From NCBI GenBank assembly GCA_003153315.1, contig PLYA01000011.1, positions 1 through 51,617 of the forward strand: a stretch of 51,617 bases of DNA, written 5' to 3'. Position 1 is the stretch's first letter. Every line of letters begins with the position of its first letter. Source of the stretch: Bacteroidota bacterium (GTDB lineage Bacteria; Bacteroidota; Bacteroidia; B-17B0; Aurantibacillaceae). A program made the translations under genes and the position numbers. Positions 9,126 through 17,112 of this stretch are shown one piece after another. A model generated the notes under the pieces. It was given only the letters and a program-made list of their open reading frames with translations, was not told the origin of the DNA and did no database searches.

Positions 9126-9386
9126 ATGATAGAAAAACTTATTCCTGCCACACAACATTCAGAAGAAACGTTAAAACGTTCAGTGGTAAAAACTATCAGC
9201 TACCGTGTGGTTATTTTAATTCTGGATTTTGTTTGCATTTATTTATTTACGGGGCAGATAAAAGTGGCCGTTGGCTTTATGCTGGTTAGTAATATATATA
9301 CTACCATCGGCTATTTTATTCACGAACGGATTTGGGGTAAAATAAAGTGGGGCAAATTAATCTATAAGAACGGAGATGCCAACTGA
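9126..9386 (+). CDS. DUF2061 small membrane protein
   Basis: This 86-residue protein carries the DUF2061 core: a cytoplasmic segment (ETLKRSVVKTISYRVVI), two membrane helices (about 28-47 and 50-66) and the tail HERIWGKIKWG. The family is widespread but of unknown function. Its last 11 bases overlap the start of mlaE, so it appears to be the first gene of the lipid-transport operon. In other bacteria DUF2061 is often found beside sulfate-assimilation genes, so this position is less usual. Confidence 0.85.
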   Translation: MIEKLIPATQHSEETLKRSVVKTISYRVVILILDFVCIYLFTGQIKVAVGFMLVSNIYTTIGYFIHERIWGKIKWGKLIYKNGDAN

Positions 9387-10209
9387 TTTAAAAACAGCAA
9401 GTACAGAACCTGTTGTAGAAGAGGTAATAGAACATATAGAAAACAGGTATGTAAAAAATGTAAAAAGCTTCTTTGAAGAAGTTACCCTATTAACCCGATT
9501 CACGTTTCGTTTCTTTAAAGTAGCTTTTAAACCTCCGTTTGAATTTGCCGAGCTTATTAAACAATCTTATTTAATAGGTTATAAATCATTCCCCTTAGTT
9601 GCTATTACAGGATTCATTATGGGGCTTGTATTAACTATACAATCGCGACCAACACTGGCTGATTTCGGAGCAGAGTCGTGGTTGCCCGCTATGGTAGCTG
9701 TTTCCATCATCAGAGAAATAGGTCCGGTAATTACTGCATTGATATTTGCAGGAAAAGTAGGTTCGGGCATTGGAGCAGAATTAGCCTCTATGAAAGTAAC
9801 CGAACAGATTGATGCCATGGAAGTCTCAGGAATGAATCCCTTTAAATATTTAGTGGTTACAAGAATTGCTGCAGCTACTTTTATGTTACCGATATTAGTT
9901 ATAGCTGCAGATGCTATTTCACTATATGGCGCTTATATCGGGGTCAATCTAAAAGGAGATGTCAGTTTTCAATTATTTTTTTTACAGGTCTTTGAAAAAC
10001 TAACTTTCTCAGATGTTCTTCCTGCTTTTAGTAAAACCATATTTTTTGGGTTTGCAGTTGGGTTAATAGGGTGCTATAAAGGCTACAATGCTAACAAAGG
10101 AACGGAAGGTGTTGGAGAAGCTGCCAATGCAGCTGTTGTACTTGCTTCACTTGCCATATTTGTTCTTGATATGATTGCCGTACAGCTAACCAGTTTATTT
10201 GATTCTTAA
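9376..10209 (+). CDS. mlaE: MlaE-family ABC transporter permease
   Basis: A 277-residue permease of the MlaE/Ttg2B/TGD1 family. An N-terminal cytoplasmic helix (residues about 20-50) is followed by five to six membrane helices. The conserved family segment EQIDAMEVSGMNPFKYLVV is present (about 137-155) and is preceded by GKVGSGIGAELASMKV. It forms the inner-membrane core of an MCE phospholipid transporter with the ATPase and MCE protein that follow. Overlaps with both neighbours (11 bases upstream, one base downstream as TAATG) indicate one transcript and coupled translation. Confidence 0.95.
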   Translation: MPTDLKTASTEPVVEEVIEHIENRYVKNVKSFFEEVTLLTRFTFRFFKVAFKPPFEFAELIKQSYLIGYKSFPLVAITGFIMGLVLTIQSRPTLADFGAESWLPAMVAVSIIREIGPVITALIFAGKVGSGIGAELASMKVTEQIDAMEVSGMNPFKYLVVTRIAAATFMLPILVIAADAISLYGAYIGVNLKGDVSFQLFFLQVFEKLTFSDVLPAFSKTIFFGFAVGLIGCYKGYNANKGTEGVGEAANAAVVLASLAIFVLDMIAVQLTSLFDS

Positions 10210-10937
10210 TGGAAACAATAGTTACTGAAATAGAACATTTGAATAAATCCTTTGGTAATAATCATGTACTAAAGGATATCAATTTGAAAATTGAAAAGGG
10301 AGAGAACCTGGTTGTATTTGGCAAATCAGGCAGTGGCAAATCAGTACTTATAAAATGTTTGGTTGGGTTAATTCAACCCGATGAGGGTAAGGTTGTTCTA
10401 TTTGGTAAAACCGTTTCTGATTTAGAAGATGATGAATTAAACATATTAAGAAAAAAAGTCGGCTTCCTGTTCCAAAGCGCTGCTCTTTACGATTCTATGA
10501 CTGTAAGAGAAAACCTCGAATTCCCGCTCCGTGATTTAAAAGCTAAATCAAAAGAAGAAACCGAGACATTGGTTATAGAGGTATTAAAAAGTGTGGGGTT
10601 AGAAGATGCTATAGATAAAATGCCATCGGAACTTTCGGGAGGTATGAGAAAACGGGTTGGCTTAGCGCGTACGTTGATATTAAAACCGGAACTCATATTG
10701 TATGATGAGCCTACAACAGGCTTGGACCCTATCACATCCAAGGAAATCAGTAAGCTTATTTTAGATGTGCAAAGCAAACACCAAGCCGCCAGTATTATAA
10801 TTACCCATGATGTAGAGTGCGCGCGTATTACATCAAACAGAATGATCATCATTAAAGATGGAGTATGTTTTGCCACAGGAACTTTTAAAGAATTATCAGA
10901 ATCAAAAGATGAATGGGTACGCTCATTCTTCATATAA
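10209..10937 (+). CDS. mlaF: MlaF-family ABC transporter ATPase
   Basis: This 242-residue ATPase has Walker A GKSGSGKS (residues about 38-45), a Q loop LFQSAALYDSMTVREN, signature LSGGMRKR, Walker B ELILYDEPTTGLDP and an H loop ITHD. The FQSAALYDSMTV stretch and the GMRKR form of the signature are typical of MlaF rather than of drug exporters. It powers phospholipid movement through MlaE, presumably between inner and outer membrane; the direction cannot be read from sequence. The start codon shares one base with the mlaE stop. Confidence 0.95.
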   Translation: METIVTEIEHLNKSFGNNHVLKDINLKIEKGENLVVFGKSGSGKSVLIKCLVGLIQPDEGKVVLFGKTVSDLEDDELNILRKKVGFLFQSAALYDSMTVRENLEFPLRDLKAKSKEETETLVIEVLKSVGLEDAIDKMPSELSGGMRKRVGLARTLILKPELILYDEPTTGLDPITSKEISKLILDVQSKHQAASIIITHDVECARITSNRMIIIKDGVCFATGTFKELSESKDEWVRSFFI

Positions 10938-10955
10938 CATTAAAAAAATGAAATA

Positions 10956-11642
10956 ATGAAAAAGGCAGCAGGCAGTAAAATAAAACTCGGATTATTTGTT
11001 TCCATTAGTATTCTTCTATTTATCGTGGGGATTTACTTTATCGGACAGAGACAACAATTATTTGGAAGTACCTTTAAAGTAAGCGGAATATTTAAAGATA
11101 TAAGCGGACTGGAGGTTGGGAATAATGTGCGTTTTTCAGGTATCAACGTTGGTGTAGTTGAAGATATTCAACAAATTACAGATTCAACAGTAAAAGTGGA
11201 TATGATTATTAATGAGCACAGCCGAAAGTTTATTAAGATAAATGCCAAAGCCATTATAGGTTCTGATGGCTTGATGGGAAACAAAATCGTAGTAATTATT
11301 CCGGGAGCAAGTGGTAAAAAAGAATTATCAAATAATGATGTTATTGAAACAGCCCAATCAATAAGTATGGATGATATTATGCTGAAAATAAAAGTGACTG
11401 CTGATAATACTGCAATGATAACCGGAGATATTGCTGCTGTTATGCAAAATATACGTGCCGGAAGGGGAACCATAGGAAAATTGCTAATGGATAGTACCAT
11501 GGCAGGCAACGTAAATGAAGCCATGATTAATATTAAGCAAGGTGCAGGGGGCTTTAAACAAAACATGAATGCAGCCAGTCATAATTTTTTACTTAGAGGT
11601 TTCTTTAAGAAAAAAAAGAAGGGTGAAAAGGAAACGAAATAA
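10956..11642 (+). CDS. mlaD: MlaD-family MCE-domain protein
   Basis: A 228-residue protein with one N-terminal membrane helix (residues about 11-30) and a single MCE domain (about 38-117; key segment GLEVGNNVRFSGINVGVVE, then IIGSDGLMGNKIVVI). A helical region (about 130-205) and a very basic tail follow. MCE proteins form hexameric rings that shuttle phospholipid across the periplasm. It is the third gene of the mlaE-F-D set. No mlaA, mlaB or mlaC lies nearby, which is usual in Bacteroidota. Confidence 0.93.
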   Translation: MKKAAGSKIKLGLFVSISILLFIVGIYFIGQRQQLFGSTFKVSGIFKDISGLEVGNNVRFSGINVGVVEDIQQITDSTVKVDMIINEHSRKFIKINAKAIIGSDGLMGNKIVVIIPGASGKKELSNNDVIETAQSISMDDIMLKIKVTADNTAMITGDIAAVMQNIRAGRGTIGKLLMDSTMAGNVNEAMINIKQGAGGFKQNMNAASHNFLLRGFFKKKKKGEKETK

Positions 11643-12017
11643 AGTATTCAACTATATTCTTCGCCTTGGCAAATAATCGAATCAGTTCGTTAAAGTATTT
11701 TCCCTATAAAATAGGATTTTTCCATCCGGCGGCGCAACTTAGACGGAGAAACAAAAAAGGACATTGCGGGCCTTACCTACCACATAAGAGTTCTTAGTTT
11801 TTCCTCTGCAAACAGGAGTATCCCTAACACTAATTGATTTATAGCTAGTTAATTTGTATTATTTAGAAAACTTCCGTTCTATCCATTGAACTACAGGGCC
11901 ATTAAATCTATGATTGTGAAATAATTTATAAGGTATTCTAAAAAGTAATCAATTATGGCAAAATCAATACCTATCACTTTCATAAAAGCCTAAAGTATAT
12001 AATGTAACAATCTCTTT
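11643..12017. other. 375-bp gap: tRNA half plus one short open frame
   Basis: It lies between the convergent mlaD and pyrC-like genes. It holds the tRNA-Arg fragment at 11862-11900 and a stop-free stretch on the plus strand at 11715-11831 (39 codons, containing RRRNLDGETKKDIAG) without a start codon or recognised family. No clear terminator was seen. Confidence 0.6.
11862..11900 (-). pseudogene. 5' half of a tRNA-Arg(UCU), ends after the anticodon loop
   Basis: Read on the minus strand it starts GGCCCTG (acceptor 5' strand), then TA, a perfect D stem GTTC/GAAC around an AATGGATA loop with G18-G19, G26, anticodon stem GAAGT and loop TTTCTAA with anticodon TCT. Similarity stops one base after the loop: the expected CTTC, variable loop, T arm and acceptor 3' strand are absent, and no matching 3' half with CAGGGCC follows in the gap. 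It is a dead fragment, not a working tRNA. Confidence 0.75.
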
Positions 12018-13289
12018 TTACTTGCAGATACTCACCTTCCCATTATTAACTACGCCAATGGCTTTACCAACAAAGTTATAATTAATAAAAGGTGTGTTTT
12101 TGCTTTTAGAGGAGATGTGTTTTTGAGCGAAAGCCCATTTAGCATCGGGATTAAATAAAGTAACATTAGCTTTTTCTCCTGCTTTCAAAACAGGTATGTG
12201 TAAGCCCAGTATTTTACGTGGATTGATACTTATTTTTTCAATAAGCTTTTCCTGTTCTGTTTTTCCATGCAAGGCTGTGTTGGCTGCTGCATAAGCTGTC
12301 TCTAAGGCTATCATCCCAAAGGAAGCATGGTCAAACTCCACATCTTTGTTTTCAATTTCTTCCGGACAATGGTCGCTTACAATCACATCTATTGCATCAT
12401 TAATAACAGCGCGTTTTAAATTTTCTACTTCGTTCTTATCACGCAGTGGGGGGTTAACTTTAAGATTAGTATCAAACTCAATAAGGGAAGTATCGTTTAG
12501 CAATAATTGATGTGCGGCAATGCCGGCAGTAATTTGAAGGTTTTTGCTTTTTGCCTGTTTAATATACTCAGCACTTTGTTTGGAAGAAATAGTTGGTATA
12601 TGCATTCTGCCTCCTGCATAAGCCAAGAGGTTTATATTACGTTGAATCATTAACTCTTCAGCTAAAGCAGGAATACCCTTTAATCCAAGGTATGTGGATG
12701 TTTCGCCTTCATTCATTTGTCCGCCTGTAGTAAGACTTTTATCTTCACAATGGGTAATAATTAAACTACCGGTGTTTTCAGCATATTGTAATAAGCGCAC
12801 TATCAAACCCGAATCTTTAATGGAGTTTTTATAGTCTGTAAAAGCAATAGCACCCGCTTGCTTCATATCATGCATTTCGGTCATTTCTTTTCCTTCGGAG
12901 TTTTGTGTTAAGCAACCCGCAGGATAAACATCTACCAAGTTATTCTTGCAGGCATTAACCACATACTCAATCTGTGCTTTGCTATGCAACGGAGGGTTGG
13001 TAGCAGGCATTACACATACGCCCGTAAAACCACCTTGTGCAGCAGCCAGCATACCGCTTTGCAAATCTTCTTTATGTTCAAAACCCGGATCGCAAAAGTT
13101 AGCCTGCATATCAAACCAACCCGGTGATGCATGCAAATTCTCTCCTTCAATAAGCTTTATGTTCTTATCAGCTTTTATGTTTGCTGCAATCTGGGTGATG
13201 GTACCCTGCTCAATAAGTATATCAACCTGCTTACCGTTGTGGGGCGAGTTTGGGTCAACCACCCTTGCATTCTTAATCAGATAATTCAT
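12018..13289 (-). CDS. Dihydroorotase homologue lacking the HxH metal ligands (PyrX/PyrC'-like)
   Basis: This 423-residue protein aligns over its length with type I dihydroorotases of the amidohydrolase superfamily. Where active enzymes have DxHxHxREPG it reads DMQANFCDPG: both His ligands are replaced (Gln62 and Asn64) and the following Arg is Cys. Other positions persist: Asp152 (FTDYKNS), His180 (THCED), His230 (RMHIPT) and Asp306 (VSDHCPEE). Loss of HxH is known in non-catalytic DHOase-like subunits that support aspartate transcarbamoylase, so a structural or altered role is more likely than classical pyrimidine synthesis; this is inference. Its start overlaps the BatA-like stop by four bases. 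Confidence 0.85.
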   Translation of the reverse strand: MNYLIKNARVVDPNSPHNGKQVDILIEQGTITQIAANIKADKNIKLIEGENLHASPGWFDMQANFCDPGFEHKEDLQSGMLAAAQGGFTGVCVMPATNPPLHSKAQIEYVVNACKNNLVDVYPAGCLTQNSEGKEMTEMHDMKQAGAIAFTDYKNSIKDSGLIVRLLQYAENTGSLIITHCEDKSLTTGGQMNEGETSTYLGLKGIPALAEELMIQRNINLLAYAGGRMHIPTISSKQSAEYIKQAKSKNLQITAGIAAHQLLLNDTSLIEFDTNLKVNPPLRDKNEVENLKRAVINDAIDVIVSDHCPEEIENKDVEFDHASFGMIALETAYAAANTALHGKTEQEKLIEKISINPRKILGLHIPVLKAGEKANVTLFNPDAKWAFAQKHISSKSKNTPFINYNFVGKAIGVVNNGKVSICK

Positions 13290-15322
13290 TTTAAAAATTT
13301 AATTAAAACAATTTCCAGCGCTAAAAATAATAAAGTTAATAGTATAAAAGTTTTCCAAAGCCTGGTTCCTCCGCCTATCTCAGCTAAAGAGGCTTGCATG
13401 TTGCCCGCTGATGCTTTTATCAAATGCGTGCGTTTCCAGTTTTGGTTCTTTATCATGGTCTCTATATCACTTTCAGTAAAGCAGGCTAACTCACTTTCTT
13501 TTCGATTATAGTTAAAAGCAACCCCTTCAACGATTGCTTTATCGTGTATAATCATATAATTACCCGCCATAACAGGGTTGCCATGCGTAAGCAGGTATTT
13601 GCTGTTCTCCGTAGTTTTTAATTCAGGTATAAAATCTATTTTGTTTAAAGCAGAGGTAATATGTAACGGGCTTTCCCCGCTTGTATTAACATTGCTTACA
13701 TCAATGGCTTCGTTCTTGCCGCTATAATAATACAGGGGCGGAGAAGGCCTGCTTAGAATGGCCATCTTTATCATGGTGGGAATAAACAAGGCATGCTTGG
13801 CAAAACTGCTGCTCTTTTCATTCAGGGGGGCGGTGCAAACGTACAGCCTGCCTTTGCCCTTTTTATACAGACTTAAAAACGATTGCCCGTTAATGAGCTT
13901 CAATATCACTTCCTCTCCGTTATGCGAATTACCCGTAGTGCTATAATGCCTGTGAACACTAGGCATATCCATGTTTTCGGGAGTCTTTTCAAACACCCCT
14001 TCATACAAATCTTTAGGCAGGTTCTTACTTTCTAAACGGTAAGCACCCGTATCCATCGCATTGTAAGTAGCTGCGCCAAGCAAGTTAAAAAAACTATTGT
14101 AAGATTCTTTATCGGCATCCTGAGCAGGGAAAACAATTGCACTTCCTCCCGCCAAAATATATTTCTTCAACTCTTGTGATAAGCCGCTGCTAATGCTTTG
14201 CAAACCATTAACTACAATCAGGTTGCTTTTTGCAAAGTAAGAAAAGTCAATGCCCTGGTCGTTCTGGTCGTAATAGGTAAACAAAGAATCTTTACTAAAA
14301 AGACTCCTTACATACTCTGCCGATTTCTCATCCTTTTTGTGAATACTTAAACAAGGTATGCGGTTATTTACACGAAAAGAAAAGTACAAAGTATCATCAA
14401 ACGTTACCGGAAAATCTTCTATAACCACCATGCCCTGTTGTATGCCCGTATCCTTGCAGGTAAAGCTAATAAGGACTTCTGTGGCAGCATTGGGGTTGGC
14501 TTTATAACTTACGGGCGCAATTTGTTTGTTGTTTAAGTATAGTTTTAAAGAGCCATTCTCTATTTCTTTGTCCGACAGGTTCCTTATTTTTATATGTAGT
14601 TTCTGGCTTGTACCTACCTGAAAATAAGGGCTCTCCACAAAGCAGGTATCTACACAAATGTTTTGTGCAGGTGCGTTATCTAGCAATACAAAATTGGTTT
14701 CTGCTAAGCTGTCGGGTTTAAAATCATTCACCATGTTCTTCTGAAAATCACTTATCATAAAAAACTCGGCATCCTTCAAATCCTTATCTGCATTACTTCT
14801 AGCGCGGTTATAAACCTCCTGTAAACTTTTTACCGAAGGTGAAATATGCACCTTATCAATAGCATCCAGCGCCTGTTCTTTGCTTTGCAGGCTGTGTGCG
14901 CTCGCATAAAAATCGTTGCTAATAAGTTGTATCTTATCACTTGCCGATGCACCCTGCACAAGCTCTCTTGCCTTGCGTTTGGCATCATCCAGCAGGTTGC
15001 CATTTTTATTAGCGGCCTGCATACTAAATGAATTATCCATATATATCGTTATGGCCCGTGCCCCTTTTTTAAGGTTGTGCTTACTGGGTATGTAGGGTTG
15101 CGCAAAGGCAAGCACCAAGCACGTAAGCGCCAGCAACCGAGATGCCAGTATAAGCAAACGCTTTAGGGTAGATTTTGATTTGCTCTCTTGCTGTACTTCC
15201 TTTAAAAAGCGGACGTTGGTGAAATAAACCTTTTTGTAGCGCCTGAAATTAAACAGATGAACAATAATGGGAATAGATAAAGCACTTAACGCAAATAGAA
15301 ACGAGGGGAACAGGAAGTTCAT
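13286..15322 (-). CDS. BatA-like double-membrane-anchor protein with vWA domain
   Basis: 678 residues from the chosen ATG. A longer frame begins at a TTG at 15340, but the -7 box TATCTTTG lies between the TTG and the ATG, and family members start MNFLxPSFLFAL, so the ATG at 15322 is preferred. N-terminal BatA region: two membrane helices flanking the VHLFNFRRYKKVYFTNVRFL block. Then a vWA-like domain with a DxSxS metal site (DNSFS near residue 92), a long periplasmic beta-rich region with a DUF4350/GATase-like middle, and a C-terminal membrane helix (TFILLTLLFLALEIVLIKFL). Related proteins act with MoxR ATPases and other Bat proteins, none of which is nearby. The 3' end overlaps the dihydroorotase-like gene. 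Confidence 0.88.
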   Translation of the reverse strand: MNFLFPSFLFALSALSIPIIVHLFNFRRYKKVYFTNVRFLKEVQQESKSKSTLKRLLILASRLLALTCLVLAFAQPYIPSKHNLKKGARAITIYMDNSFSMQAANKNGNLLDDAKRKARELVQGASASDKIQLISNDFYASAHSLQSKEQALDAIDKVHISPSVKSLQEVYNRARSNADKDLKDAEFFMISDFQKNMVNDFKPDSLAETNFVLLDNAPAQNICVDTCFVESPYFQVGTSQKLHIKIRNLSDKEIENGSLKLYLNNKQIAPVSYKANPNAATEVLISFTCKDTGIQQGMVVIEDFPVTFDDTLYFSFRVNNRIPCLSIHKKDEKSAEYVRSLFSKDSLFTYYDQNDQGIDFSYFAKSNLIVVNGLQSISSGLSQELKKYILAGGSAIVFPAQDADKESYNSFFNLLGAATYNAMDTGAYRLESKNLPKDLYEGVFEKTPENMDMPSVHRHYSTTGNSHNGEEVILKLINGQSFLSLYKKGKGRLYVCTAPLNEKSSSFAKHALFIPTMIKMAILSRPSPPLYYYSGKNEAIDVSNVNTSGESPLHITSALNKIDFIPELKTTENSKYLLTHGNPVMAGNYMIIHDKAIVEGVAFNYNRKESELACFTESDIETMIKNQNWKRTHLIKASAGNMQASLAEIGGGTRLWKTFILLTLLFLALEIVLIKFLK

Positions 15323-15329
15323 TAAAAAC

Positions 15330-15337
15330 CAAAGATA
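15330..15337 (-). promoter_or_regulatory. -7 box TATCTTTG of the BatA-like gene
   Basis: It matches the Bacteroidota consensus TAnnTTTG, seven bases before the ATG at 15322, so the transcript would have almost no leader. No clear -33 TTTG was found. Confidence 0.55.
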
Positions 15338-15340
15338 CAA

Positions 15341-15575
15341 TAAAAGTTTTTACTTGGGTATGTTGCCTTACTGAGTGAGCATTGAGCTTGTCGAAATGTT
15401 AAAGTGTTAGGGCGTTCCCTTTGATTACAAAGGTCGGGCTTTCCGTTCCAAGTCCTCGCCGATTATGGCTGTGGGCTTTCCACTACAATCCCATAACGCG
15501 AGCAACATCTGCCCATTCAAAATACTGGCTCCCTCTCATAAGGAGAGGGCAGGGGGTGAGGCTTTGTTTTAATTA
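15341..15575. repeat. Gap with several Bacteroidota-type interspersed repeats
   Basis: This stretch beyond the left end of the cassette array has no gene. It holds the fragment GAGCTTGTCGAAATG, two copies of GGGCTTTCC in a block ending CCCATAACGCGAGC, and a CTCTCATAAGGAGAGGG hairpin followed by GTGAGG. A related CCTCACTCC...GAGAGGG piece occurs at about 32014-32038. I recognise these motifs as common non-coding repeats of this phylum, from memory only. Confidence 0.5.
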
Positions 15576-15579
15576 CTAA

Positions 15580-15707
15580 CGTTTGGCAGCCTGATTTTCG
15601 AGCGGGTTTGAAACGACCAACTCTCAATCAAGCACAAACTTAAGCTAAAGATACAAACTTTTGTTTACCGACTTCACCCGCTTGAAATTCAGACTGCTGT
15701 TAGGTGC
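15580..15707 (-). repeat. attC-like site 1 (end of cassette E)
   Basis: An imperfect palindrome of 128 bp. On the minus strand the R''-like box is GCACCTAAC and the R'-like end is AACGTTAGTAAT. The arms CAGCAGTCTGAATTTCAAGC and its near-complement pair with unpaired bases, as in attC. The loop contains AAACAAAAGTTTGTATCTTT, similar to sites 2 and 3. Confidence 0.7.
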
Positions 15708-15719
15708 TGGCATAATAAT

Positions 15720-16241
15720 TTAGTCAAACCAACTACCAGAAGTCCAATACAACCCCATTTGTCCACGTGTCTGCATTGTAGTTTTGTCAATACTTTTTGG
15801 TAAGCTGTCCTCTTTACAGTTTTTAATAGCACTGTCAAGTCCTTGGTAACCTTTAAATTTGTCGAAAGCAAAACTCCACGCAGGATTAACGTAATAATTA
15901 AGCATCCATTTTAGTTCTGCGTCTAAAGTGTTTGATAGGATTTTGTCATTGATAACAGTAATTATTTTTGTCATTGCTGCGTCGTCCAGTAAACCAATAC
16001 CAGTCAACCAACTTGGTTCTGTAAAAGCATACCATTGTATAAAAAGTCCGCGCTTTAATGCTTCATCTTGCTTGTCCGCCATGTCTGCGTATTGTCTATG
16101 TACGTCTTTGTATAAGTCAAAAACGATTTCCATTTTTGTTTCTGTCTCTTTTGATTGAGGAATGATGGAGTCCTTTTTGTATAAGTCCATTACGGTCGCA
16201 TACAAATCACTTTCTTTAAGGGTCAATTGTTCGATTGTCAT
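15720..16241 (-). CDS. Cassette E: protein of unknown function
   Basis: This 173-residue soluble protein has no signal peptide or membrane helix. It is mainly helical, rich in Trp and Tyr in its middle and C-terminus (FIQWYAFTEPSWLTGIG, then YYVNPAWSFAFDKF). I do not recognise a family. The start lies 12 bases after the cassette's recombination core (TTAGGTGC) and the stop 13 bases before its attC-like box, the compact packing typical of integron cassettes. No promoter of its own is evident; the loop of the preceding site holds only a weak TTACTTTA. Confidence 0.75.
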   Translation of the reverse strand: MTIEQLTLKESDLYATVMDLYKKDSIIPQSKETETKMEIVFDLYKDVHRQYADMADKQDEALKRGLFIQWYAFTEPSWLTGIGLLDDAAMTKIITVINDKILSNTLDAELKWMLNYYVNPAWSFAFDKFKGYQGLDSAIKNCKEDSLPKSIDKTTMQTRGQMGLYWTSGSWFD

Positions 16242-16255
16242 ATGCTTGCACCTAA

Positions 16256-16381
16256 CGTTTGACGGCTTGGCGGTCGGGCGATACGAAGCACCAACTAACT
16301 TTACCGAAAAACTTTAAGCTAAAGTAATAAACTTTTGTTTACCTCCGTCGCCCGACTGCCGAGCAAGCCGTTGTTATGTGC
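16256..16381 (-). repeat. attC-like site 2 (between cassettes D and E)
   Basis: 126 bp. R''-like box GCACATAAC, R'-like AACGTTAGGTGC, whose GTTAGGT fits the classical GTTRRRY core exactly. Arms ACGGCTTGCTCGGCAGTCGG and CGCCCGACCGCCAAGCCGT pair with a four-base extrahelical bulge. The arms are nearly identical to those of site 3. Confidence 0.75.
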
Positions 16382-16394
16382 AGTTTTTCTATTA

Positions 16395-16964
16395 TTATTT
16401 ATCAAGGTCTTCAAAGTATTGACTATGAGTCAAGCTCCCAACCACGTTCTTTTGTAAAGCAATTTTTAGTTCATTTTCAGTTAGAAATAATAATGGCCGT
16501 TGATTTTGATTTTTTGTGTCTAATAAATAATATAATACAACTTTCTTTTTAGAGTTTGCATTCAAAAAGGTATTTGATTTTAAAACTTCATCTACATCCT
16601 TTTCTGCTAATGAGTCAATTCTATGTAATTCATCAATTTCCTGTTGAGTAAAATAACCTTTTGTATTTTTTTTATCCAAAATCCCCCCTTTAAAATGAAG
16701 ATTACGATAACCATCTTTAATAGATGCTCTAATGTCTTCGGGATGTGTTTTAATAACTATAAAACGTTCGTTCCATTGCACGTCAAAGACGGTTGCTCTT
16801 ATTAAGCCAGAATAATTAGCCCCTCCATCATTATTATAATCCAAGGACATTTGTTCGTCTATGTCACAAGCAACTAAATAATAATTGTCAATTAGTTCTT
16901 TTTCATAAACGAATCCTTGGCAACTAGTCAGGGTTAATATTGTAAGCAATAATAATGTCCGCAT
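16395..16964 (-). CDS. Cassette D: lipoprotein of unknown function
   Basis: 189 residues from the ATG at 16964. A GTG three codons upstream lies inside the recombination core and is less likely. Lipoprotein signal: short hydrophobic stretch and lipobox LTSC (Cys near 15). The mature part is an acidic, soluble domain with motifs VYEKELIDNYYLVACDIDEQM and later LLFLTENELKIALQKN. I do not recognise a named family. Reads like a small immunity or envelope protein, but nothing proves that. The start is 14 bases from the cassette boundary and the stop 14 bases before its attC-like box. Confidence 0.75.
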   Translation of the reverse strand: MRTLLLLTILTLTSCQGFVYEKELIDNYYLVACDIDEQMSLDYNNDGGANYSGLIRATVFDVQWNERFIVIKTHPEDIRASIKDGYRNLHFKGGILDKKNTKGYFTQQEIDELHRIDSLAEKDVDEVLKSNTFLNANSKKKVVLYYLLDTKNQNQRPLLFLTENELKIALQKNVVGSLTHSQYFEDLDK

Positions 16965-16977
16965 AAATTGCACATAA

Positions 16978-17101
16978 CGTTCTGCGGCTTGGCGGTCGGG
17001 CGATACGAAGCACCAACCAACTTAACCGAAAAACTTTTTATAAAGATAACACTTTTTGTTTCCACCGTCGCCCGACTGCCGAGCAAGCCGTTGTTATAGC
17101 C
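16978..17101 (-). repeat. attC-like site 3 (between cassettes C and D)
   Basis: 124 bp. R''-like box GGCTATAAC and R'-like AACGTTATGTGC. Arms nearly identical to site 2 with the same bulge; the loop contains TATCTTTATAAAAAG. Confidence 0.72.
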
Positions 17102-17112
17102 TGCTGTGTCTA

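Noticed and set aside
11643..11861. Group I intron continuing the tRNA-Arg half
   Set aside because: I found no 3' tRNA half with CAGGGCC and no recognisable intron core in the gap.
13286..15340. TTG at 15340 as the start of the BatA-like protein
   Set aside because: The -7 box lies between it and the ATG at 15322, and the family starts at MNFLFPS.
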